This document shows, piece by piece, positions 1 to 5,312 of a stretch of DNA of 5,312 nucleotides. Each line of letters starts with the position of its first letter. Position 1 is the first letter of the stretch. The position numbers and the translations under genes are program-made. This DNA comes from Clostridia bacterium (GTDB taxonomy: Bacteria; Bacillota_A; Clostridia; Christensenellales; Borkfalkiaceae), in contig RYWC01000057.1 in the NCBI GenBank assembly GCA_003979335.1, positions 1-5,312 of the forward strand. The letters run 5' to 3'. The notes under the pieces are model-generated. The model saw only the letters and a list, made by a program, of their open reading frames with translations, ran no database searches and had not been told where the DNA came from.

Positions 1-49
1 ATATTATATGTAAATAGGTGAGTTTTGCAACAAATCGAAATGAAATCTT

Positions 50-58
50 TGTTAAAAT
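50..58 (+). promoter_or_regulatory. Possible extended -10 promoter of the DeoR-type regulator gene
   Basis: The leader reads TGT followed by TAAAAT, which fits an extended -10 element (TG-N-TAAAAT) and would start RNA at about 64-66, some 30 bases before the ATG at 96. No good -35 box lies 17 bp upstream. An alternative is TTGTTA at 49-54 with the weak -10 TTATTT at 72-77 (17 bp spacing). The leader is AT-rich throughout, so chance matches are likely. No convincing operator palindrome was seen, although DeoR-type regulators are often autoregulated. Confidence 0.3.
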
Positions 59-83
59 TCACATTTTTTCATTATTTAATCCG

Positions 84-88
84 AGGAG
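84..88 (+). promoter_or_regulatory. Shine-Dalgarno site of the DeoR-type regulator
   Basis: AGGAG lies 7 bases before the ATG at 96, inside a longer purine run (83-93). It decides the start: the same frame is open back to a GTG at 18, but that codon has no ribosome binding site, and the extra 26 residues it would add do not resemble the DeoR N-terminus, which normally begins directly with the helix-turn-helix. Confidence 0.85.
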
Positions 89-95
89 AGAGATT

Positions 96-854
96 ATGAA
101 GCGCGAAAGAGTCGAAGACATAGCCGAAATTTTGGATAAACGCGGCAAAATGACCTTGGAACAGCTTGAAGAGGTATTCCCCAACGTTTCGCAAATGACG
201 TTAAGGCGCGACCTGCTTCAGCTTGAAGAGGACGGCAGAATTATCCGCATCCGCGGCGGCGCAATGTCCGTTAAAGAGGTGCAGAAAGTTTCAGGCGAGG
301 AATACACCAAAAAGACAACAATTAACACCGATGCAAAGATAGTCATAGCGCAGAAGGTGGCAAATCTTATTGACGAGGGCGCGTGCATTTTCCTTGACGG
401 CGGCACAACCGCAATGTACCTTTCAAAGGAAATGCCCGATTTGAAGTGCAATATCTTCACCAACGGTATTGCCGTTGCTATGGAGCTTGCGCAGAAAAAG
501 AACGTGGCTATTACTGTCGTCGGAGGACAGCTTATGAAAGATAACCTTTCCACCTCCTCCCCTGCGGCAAAGGCATATTTCGACGCGACCAATTTCGAAA
601 TTGCAATTGTGTCGGCTACGGCGTTCACCCCCGACCACGGTTTTTCGTGCAATTCACAGATTGAAGCCGAGCTTTTAAAAGACGTTTTCAAAAAAGCGCG
701 TCAGGTTTATATGATGCTTGACAGCTCTAAGATAGGTAAAATCAACCCCTATACCTTTGCCCGTATAGAGGATATCGACGTGCTGATTACCGACGACCGT
801 TTCCCCAAGGAAATAAAAGAACTTTTTGAAGCGCAGAACAAAGTTGTTATGTAA
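96..854 (+). CDS. DeoR/GlpR-family transcriptional regulator
   Basis: A 252-residue DNA-binding regulator of usual family length. Residues 1-57 form the DeoR-type winged helix-turn-helix: the recognition-helix segment around 32-47 carries the family motif S-x-x-T-L-R-R-D-L-x-x-L-E-x-x-G, followed by the wing RIIRIRGGA (48-56). Residues about 75-233 are the DeoRC effector domain, related to ribose-5-phosphate isomerase folds, with LDGGTT (100-105), FTNG (121-124), VVGG (141-144) and LDSSKIG (208-214). Family members usually repress sugar or nucleoside catabolic genes and are released by a phosphorylated sugar. Here the effector loop reads STSSPAAK (152-159), and SATAF (173-177) replaces the more usual glycine-containing motif, so the ligand cannot be named. 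The gene is convergent with the phosphatase unit and stands alone in the window; its target may lie to the left or be the neighbouring genes. The start is chosen from the AGGAG at 84-88. The family call is secure, the ligand unknown. Confidence 0.95.
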   Translation: MKRERVEDIAEILDKRGKMTLEQLEEVFPNVSQMTLRRDLLQLEEDGRIIRIRGGAMSVKEVQKVSGEEYTKKTTINTDAKIVIAQKVANLIDEGACIFLDGGTTAMYLSKEMPDLKCNIFTNGIAVAMELAQKKNVAITVVGGQLMKDNLSTSSPAAKAYFDATNFEIAIVSATAFTPDHGFSCNSQIEAELLKDVFKKARQVYMMLDSSKIGKINPYTFARIEDIDVLITDDRFPKEIKELFEAQNKVVM

Positions 855-867
855 AAGACAAATTAAC

Positions 868-906
868 AGCGGCGCGGACGAATATCGTCCGCGCCGCTTA
901 TTTTTT
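868..906 (+). terminator. Strong rho-independent terminator between convergent genes, probably bidirectional
   Basis: A perfect 14-bp, mostly GC stem (arms 868-881 and 885-898) with a three-base ATA loop is followed on the plus strand by TA and six T (901-906). It begins 13 bases after the regulator stop codon. Read on the minus strand, the same stem is followed by a less uniform T-rich stretch (867 down to 851), so it can plausibly also end the 905-1111 gene, whose stop codon (905-907) overlaps the plus-strand T tract. Confidence 0.92.
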
Positions 907-1111
907 AATCGCTCCACTTATGCTTGTCAAGCGTTCTGTCCTTAACGTCGTCATAAAATTCGAAATACTTTTCGCGCACCTGCTCGGGGGTCATACCGTC
1001 GTCCAAAAGCCCCAGCATTTCGTCAAGTTCGTCAGGGGTAAAATCGGACAGGCAGAAATCGCCGTCCAACGTCTGCGCAAGCTTCATTAAATCCCAGCCC
1101 GTAGCTTTCAA
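905..1111 (-). CDS. Small acidic hypothetical protein (68 aa), translationally coupled to the DUF89 phosphatase
   Basis: I do not recognise this protein. It is very acidic (13 Asp and 5 Glu against 8 Lys/Arg), has a single Cys (20), and shows no signal peptide or membrane segment, so it is probably cytoplasmic. Residues 25-55 look like two short helices, TPDELDEMLGLLDDG and TPEQVREKYFEFYDD, separated by a glycine-methionine turn, suggesting a small helical or protein-binding domain. The start is TTG at 1111, supported by AGGAGG at 1120-1125 (8-base spacing) and by a 4-base TTGA overlap with the stop of the upstream DUF89 gene. An in-frame ATG at 1087 has no comparable ribosome site and would remove eight residues. 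Its position as last gene of the unit, with the overlap and good SD, argues that it is really translated. Function is unknown; a role with the phosphatase is only an inference from coupling. Confidence 0.75.
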   Translation of the reverse strand: MKATGWDLMKLAQTLDGDFCLSDFTPDELDEMLGLLDDGMTPEQVREKYFEFYDDVKDRTLDKHKWSD

Positions 1112-1989
1112 TTACATTCCCTCCTTTTTTCTTCGATAAGCGCGGCTGACCACAGAGGAATGCCGAACCTTTCCGAAATATGTTTGCATTTGCATGTAAA
1201 CGAATAAAATATCCCGTAGCCCTCGCCGTAAAGCGTTTCAAGATTGCCCAAACCCTTTGAAATTACCGCGTCCGCACTATTCAGAAGATTTAAAACGGCG
1301 GAAGAAACTTCCTTTATATTTGTACCGGGGGCATCCGAACCGTTGGGAAGAACTTCGGCGTACTTTTCAAGCCCAACCATAGCCGCGTCCTCCGACGTAA
1401 CGTCGTTGATTACCGCGCTGCCGCGCACAACCGAGGTCACTGCAACGCGCGGATATATCTCCCTGACCAATCTTATAAATATTTTATCCAAAACTATCTC
1501 GCCGCAGTTATCGTGAAGATAACAAAGCGTCCGTCCGTTTTCAAGCTTATTTTTAAGATTTTCGTAAGCCTTTTGTTCGGGTTCGGCTCTGTCTGCGGCT
1601 TCTATAACCTTTTGCACGGCGCCTTCGTTCAAATCGGCAAGTCTCGCAAAATCGATGTAATTAGCCGCCATCGCATATTTTAACGCCTCTTTCAAAGGTT
1701 CGGCGGAAGATTTGACTTTATTATAGATTTCCTCTTCCAATTCCAGAAGTTTGCCGTTGAAAAGTTTTTTCTCTGCCGAATAGTCTATTCCCTGCCCGAA
1801 AATTTTCTTATGCAGTCTGTTTATGTCGCGCATTAAAAGGGGGGAACAATAATCTTTGGGGGGATTTTCGCAAAGCTTTTTTACGCCGAGTTTAAAAGCT
1901 TGCACCTTATCAGCGTCCGTCTGGCTCCGCTCCACCTTTTTCATCTGGCTATTATAAAGACAGCCCTTACACTCTTCGTCAAGTACCAT
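1108..1989 (-). CDS. DUF89/ARMT1-like metal-dependent phosphatase
   Basis: A 293-residue protein with the DUF89 (damage-control phosphatase, ARMT1-like) fold signature. Numbered from the ATG at 1989: an N-terminal C-x-x-C (7 and 10), NYIDF (110-114), the metal-site motif HDNCGE (159-164), RG followed by NDV and an Asp (189-201), APG (220-222), SKGLGNLETL (244-253) and a CKC near the end (266-268). In studied members the Asp and Asn of the DN motif and the later Asp bind the divalent metal, and the enzymes dephosphorylate sugar phosphates or damaged phosphometabolites; the substrate here cannot be read from sequence. Length is usual for stand-alone prokaryotic members. The frame is open to a TTG at 2016, with further ATGs at 1995 and 1989. 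None has a clear SD; 1989 is preferred because a near-consensus promoter directly upstream would start RNA at about that base. The gene overlaps the next by 4 bases. Family call is firm, exact start uncertain. Confidence 0.9.
   Translation of the reverse strand: MVLDEECKGCLYNSQMKKVERSQTDADKVQAFKLGVKKLCENPPKDYCSPLLMRDINRLHKKIFGQGIDYSAEKKLFNGKLLELEEEIYNKVKSSAEPLKEALKYAMAANYIDFARLADLNEGAVQKVIEAADRAEPEQKAYENLKNKLENGRTLCYLHDNCGEIVLDKIFIRLVREIYPRVAVTSVVRGSAVINDVTSEDAAMVGLEKYAEVLPNGSDAPGTNIKEVSSAVLNLLNSADAVISKGLGNLETLYGEGYGIFYSFTCKCKHISERFGIPLWSAALIEEKRRECN
1120..1125 (-). promoter_or_regulatory. Shine-Dalgarno AGGAGG that supports a TTG start
   Basis: On the minus strand a full AGGAGG, inside the last codons of the DUF89 gene (Lys-Arg-Arg-Glu), stands 8 bases before the TTG at 1111. 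An ATG lying 5 bases before the TTG is followed at once by TAA, so it cannot be a start. This site decides the TTG start of the 68-residue protein. Confidence 0.8.
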
Positions 1990-1995
1990 AATCAT

Positions 1996-2024
1996 ATCAT
2001 ACCACAAAAACGTCAAAACGGCAA
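1996..2024 (-). promoter_or_regulatory. Sigma-70-type promoter of the DUF89 unit, -35 inside the upstream terminator
   Basis: On the minus strand TTGCCG (2024-2019) and TATGAT (2001-1996) are separated by exactly 17 bp, each one or two bases from consensus. RNA should start near 1990-1988, next to or on the ATG at 1989. The -35 box lies wholly in the 3' arm of the terminator hairpin of the preceding pectinesterase gene. A second TTGACG at 2016-2011 is too close to the TATGAT to pair with it. Confidence 0.65.
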
Positions 2025-2042
2025 CCCGAAGGCTGCCGTTTT
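2006..2042 (-). terminator. UUCG-capped rho-independent terminator of the pectinesterase gene
   Basis: The minus-strand RNA folds into a 12-bp stem (5' arm 2042-2031, 3' arm 2026-2015) closed by a C(UUCG)G tetraloop (2030-2027). It is followed by a short T run that overlaps the stem base and by a second TTTTT at 2010-2006. It begins 25 bases after the pectinesterase stop. One pair is G-U in the minus-strand RNA but would be an A-C mismatch in the plus-strand RNA, so the structure serves minus-strand transcription. Confidence 0.85.
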
Positions 2043-2060
2043 TAAAGTTAGCGTTTTAAT

Positions 2061-2083
2061 TAATTATTACGCGTTAATAATTA
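2061..2083. repeat. AT-rich 9-bp inverted repeat at the pectinesterase stop codon
   Basis: TAATTATTA (2061-2069) and TAATAATTA (2075-2083) are perfect inverted copies around the five-base centre CGCGT. The repeat covers the last codons (Ile-Ile-Asn-Ala) and a double TAA stop. The stem is all A-T and weak as RNA; it could be a protein-binding site or chance in an AT-rich gene end. The real terminator lies downstream. Confidence 0.4.
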
Positions 2084-5000
2084 CCGTCATCGTCGAAGGA
2101 TAACTGTTGCATGTAAGCGTAACAACCGCGTAGGTGCCCGCGCCTATCATTTCCACTTCGATAGTAAACGTGGGTTCATAATTCGAACCTGCATTCGCAG
2201 TAAAGCTAATGCCTATCTGTTCCTTAGTCGTGCCTGCGTTTACCTTAAACTTAAGCTTAACGCCGGCATTGACCTGAACGTCTTTGTCTCTGGGTGCGAA
2301 TTTTGCACCGCTTTCCGTTGCGTCTACTATTATACCGCGGTAAGTGGAAGTGTTACCCTGTACCTGACCTGTGGTGAACTCAAACAGATTGACCGTGCCG
2401 CCGGCGGTGAGGTCTATATCGCCGGCAACTTCCCATTCGGCAACAAGCGTAAACGCTTCGGTTACGTTCTGTGTGAAATCATAGTCAGCGCCGTTCACTT
2501 TCCAACCGACAAATTTATATCCGTCGCGGACGGGGTCTGCAGGTTTTGCCAAAGGCGAGCCGACAACCGCGGTCAGCGTTTTGTTGGCAGTTGCGCCACC
2601 GTCATTATAATCTACCGTTATATCCACGGTCTGCGTATCTTCGGGCGTTTTGGAAGTATCTATAACAATGCTTCCGATAAAGTCGCCGTAAGTACCCGTG
2701 ATTGAAGTGAACCTGATTGTAGCCTTGCCCTCGCTGTAAGTTATAATGTAATCTGACCCGGGCAACTGATAACCTGCAACAAGCGAAACTTCGCCGACGA
2801 TGTTAATCGTAATTACTGTAGTTGTATCGACTTGGATACCGTTTTCTGGTTTACTTGCCTGAAACTTACACAACCCATCCCAAGTTAAGTATTCGCTGTA
2901 TTTTTCATTTATGGCATCACCGCAGTTTCCGTCGGGAATTGTTGTGTCACCCTTCAAAACTATACTAACCGTAGGGTCTTCGGGAATTTCGCCCGAATCG
3001 AGCCCGACAAGTATTCTAAGTTTCGCGTATTCGTTATCGCAATCGAATGCCGTGGTATAACCGACGTTTCCGTTAGCTGTTCCGAATAGGTTTGCTTTCG
3101 TATGGTTAGCCGCCTCTGTTTCGGTGAGAACTTTTCCGCCTTTAACCGCAGTCTGCATTATCGGGTTGCCTTCCGCATCCTTCGAGCCGTATTCGCTGAA
3201 ATCTGCGTTTTCTGGACTGTTGCCGCTCATATCGTTCCAACGGTGAATCTTATCAGCGCTGTCACTGGGCTGCTGAGAATAAGCCGCCGAGAAAGAGCAG
3301 TTGATGTAGGAAACCGTCGCGCTGGGACCCCAAGGCCTGCCGAGAGACATTGCGCCGTCCGCAACCTTGCCGTCGTCCGTCAAATTACAATTGTTGAAAA
3401 TGTAACCGTAATTGGGCTTAGTACCCGAAGAATGCTTTGCCGCCGTAACGTAGCCGTTTTGCTCGCCGCCTTTGCCCGTTGTTGCATCTAACTTAGTTCT
3501 GTTGATTGCAACTATTTCGCATTCGTCAAAGTAAGCAAGGGCATTATCGCCGCCGAAGATAAAGTCGATATTTCCGTCAATCTGCGACTGATAGTAATGC
3601 GACCTGCCGCTCTTCATATACAGGGTATCCTGATTGCCGTAAAGGTGGCACTTGTAAATAGTTGCGCCGTCTGCGTCCAACGTAAGCGCAACACCCTGAG
3701 CCGCCTGGTTGCCGGAATAATTGCCTGCATTGTTTATATAATCGAAATCGTTTCTTATAGCGAGATTGTAAGCCTTGAAATTTGCGCCCGTAACGTGCAA
3801 GGTTGCGCAATTGAGCGCCCACAGTCCGCCGCTTAAAGCGTCTGCGTCTCCTTCGACAAGCGAATAACTGAGCGTTGTATCGTCAATCTCCGCGCCTAAG
3901 CCGACCAAGGTTACATTGTCGATATCAAGCCATACTTTTTCTGTGTATGTGCCTGCCTCAAGTTTTACAACCTTATTTACTCCGCTTTCGTAATTGCAAG
4001 CTTTAAGGTACTGAACCGCCTGCGTAAGCGTTTTGAATTCGCCCGTTTCACCGACTGTTACTTCAACCTTATTTTCAACTACGTCTTTCTTTGCCTTGAC
4101 TGCAACGTTATATGTAGCGCTTACATTTTTATTATCCACCGTATAAGTAGAATCTACAGAAACGGTAACCGCCTTATTGCCTTCTTCCGTAAGCACGGGG
4201 GTTGATACGGTATACCAATCATCCTTTAACTTTTGTTTTATAGAATTGTCGCCTAAGCTACAAGTAGCAACCACGGTAAGATAATCGCTATTGAATGTTC
4301 CTTTAGGCAGATAAGCCTGCTGAACGGAAACCTGTTTATTTGAACTTAAACCTATCGTGCTGAGTTCGATAGAATCAACCGTATAAACCTTTACTTTATA
4401 GGTTGCGGTAAATTCTTTTGTTTCGCTGTCAAGGTTGTCGCTGAGGAAATAGGTTACGCCGATTTCATACTCGCCCGACGCCTTGGGATTATATTTAGAA
4501 GTATCGAATTTGCAGTTTTCAAGCTTAATAGGTATGCGCACGTTATTCGCGTCTCTTGCAACCAACGAAACGCCGGTGCAGTCAACTTTCTGCGTTACAA
4601 GATAATCGGTAGTTCCCATATCCGTAACTTCTATTGCCTGTATGGGCGTAGCCGTTGATGTGTAGTTAAGTTCAACTGCAAATACGTCAACCGTACCGCC
4701 GGCTTTTTCGAATTTATAAGTACCGGCAACAGCGTCAAGCTCCAACTCTTTGAGGACTTTGTCTGCGGTATCTATAGTAACTTCTTCAACAGAGCCATCC
4801 GCTTTTGTCAGTCTATATTTTGCGCTGCCAATCGAACTTGAACCGCTTGCAAAAGCAATTTTAAGCTTGCCGTTTGCAGGCACGGTTATTGTAATAGAGC
4901 CGTTTTTAACCGAACGGGTGTATTTTGCGCTTGTGTCTACCCTGTTCCTGAGTTCGGTACCCTTAGGGATGGAAACTACGCCGTTAGTCCAATCGGTATC

Positions 5001-5293
5001 AAGAACGCCTGCGTTCAAGTCGGAAGCTTTGAACAAAGAAGTAATATTTTTTTCGCCTGCTTCTGGACCTGCCGCTTCGCCCTTATACTCGGGAACTATC
5101 GCGTTGTCTGTCTGTTCTGTTTTTGTTGCGCCGCACTTATCGCATTCGTCTCCCGACCAAGTGTGGTTTTCCTCAGCTATATCGGGAGCGTCGCACCCGT
5201 CTACATCGCAATGTTTGTGGTGTGTAGTACCGTTTTCATCGTCTACCCAAGTGTACCTGTGAGCGTGTTCGCCGCCACCATTGTTGCCTGTAT
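2067..5293 (-). CDS. Large multidomain secreted-type pectinesterase (carbohydrate esterase family 8), 5' end missing
   Basis: The visible 1,074 residues are the C-terminal part of a pectin methylesterase, which hydrolyses methyl esters of galacturonan in pectin to release methanol outside the cell. Order by nucleotide: Cys/His-rich segment (5291-5130); a beta-sandwich-like module (about 5036-4656) resembling modules attached to pectate lyases; two bacterial Ig-like domains (4649-4380 and 4379-4089); the CE8 beta-helix (about 4067-3009); an unrecognised beta-rich stretch (2978-2652); one InlB/Flg_new repeat (2633-2433, with DGYKFVGW and an AEWE end); and a C-terminal beta-rich module (2426-2070). 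The catalytic set is intact: Gln of QGVAL (3698-3696), Gln-Asp of GNQDTL (3632-3627), Asp of IDFIFG (3566-3564) and Arg of LGRPWG (3338-3336). No LPXTG anchor, S-layer or dockerin module ends the protein. The frame stays open without a stop from 5036 up to the adapter at 5294, so a TTG start at 5036 is not real. Signal peptide and start lie off the contig. Confidence 0.93.
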
Positions 5294-5312
5294 CTGTCTC
5301 TTATACACATCT
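5294..5312. other. Tn5 mosaic-end / Nextera adapter remnant (sequencing artefact)
   Basis: The final 19 bases read CTGTCTCTTATACACATCT, an exact match to the Tn5 transposase mosaic-end sequence used in Nextera-type libraries. It sits exactly at the contig edge, which is where untrimmed adapter read-through is expected, and no IS50 or transposase sequence accompanies it. It should be trimmed. It adds a false in-frame TAA (5303-5301, minus strand) upstream of the pectinesterase. Confidence 0.95.

Noticed and set aside
18..95. N-terminal extension of the DeoR-type regulator from a GTG at 18
   Set aside because: No ribosome binding site before 18, while AGGAG stands 7 bases before the ATG at 96, and the ATG start gives the normal family N-terminus beginning with the helix-turn-helix.
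218..691. Minus-strand open frame inside the regulator gene
   Set aside because: It lies fully opposite a clear DeoR-family gene, has no SD and no recognisable domain; it is an antisense shadow.
2018..2043. Plus-strand terminator for a transcript running through the DUF89 region
   Set aside because: On the plus strand the stem has an A-C mismatch and no gene is encoded upstream on that strand; the minus-strand fold is better and follows the pectinesterase stop.
1900..2103. Plus-strand open frame across the DUF89 start and intergenic region
   Set aside because: It crosses the terminator and promoter of the minus-strand genes and has no SD or domain.
3102..3491. Plus-strand open frame inside the pectinesterase
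   Set aside because: It is antisense to the catalytic domain with its conserved LGRPWG and surrounding motifs; no RBS or family resemblance.
4750..5262. Plus-strand 170-residue open frame near the right end
   Set aside because: It is opposite the N-terminal modules of the pectinesterase frame; its hydrophobic, Ser-rich composition is what the complement of a Thr/Glu/Lys-rich beta protein gives.
5294..5312. A genuine Tn5/IS50 transposon end
   Set aside because: Only the 19-bp mosaic end is present, flush with the contig edge and interrupting a coding frame; an adapter remnant explains it better.

Overview
This looks like one end of a metagenome or draft-genome contig from a Gram-positive bacterium, most likely an anaerobic Clostridia-type Bacillota. 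The support is indirect: strong AGGAG/AGGAGG ribosome binding sites, a DeoR-type regulator, and a very large secreted-type pectinesterase decorated with Ig-like and InlB-type (Listeria-Bacteroides) repeat modules, as in gut and plant-fibre degraders. No rRNA or taxonomic marker is present, so the assignment is an inference.

Layout, left to right. A DeoR-family transcription regulator (96-854, +) has its own Shine-Dalgarno and a possible upstream promoter. It ends at a very GC-rich hairpin (868-906) that lies between two convergent units and probably serves both. Facing it on the minus strand is a two-gene unit: a DUF89/ARMT1-like metal-dependent phosphatase (1108-1989) and a 68-residue acidic protein of unknown function (905-1111), joined by a TTGA stop/start overlap with a strong AGGAGG. 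Upstream of that unit, also on the minus strand, is the 3' part of a giant multidomain carbohydrate esterase family 8 pectinesterase (2067 to at least 5293). Its start lies beyond the contig.

The two most informative non-coding points are these. (1) The pectinesterase terminator (2006-2042), a UUCG-capped hairpin whose G-U pair works only on the minus strand, contains within its 3' arm the -35 box of a near-consensus promoter (TTGCCG, 17 bp, TATGAT) for the phosphatase unit. That promoter would start RNA at or within a few bases of an ATG, suggesting a leaderless mRNA. (2) The last 19 bases (5294-5312) are exactly the Tn5 mosaic-end/Nextera adapter sequence. They are a library artefact and place a false in-frame TAA in front of the pectinesterase, so that an automatic caller would invent a TTG start at 5036.

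Functional reading: the esterase would remove methyl groups from extracellular pectin. The DeoR regulator may sense a phosphorylated sugar or related metabolite, and the DUF89 enzyme may dephosphorylate sugar-phosphate-like or damaged metabolites. A common link to pectin-sugar use is plausible but not proven by this window. I see no mobile element, CRISPR array, tRNA, rRNA or clear undescribed multi-gene system.
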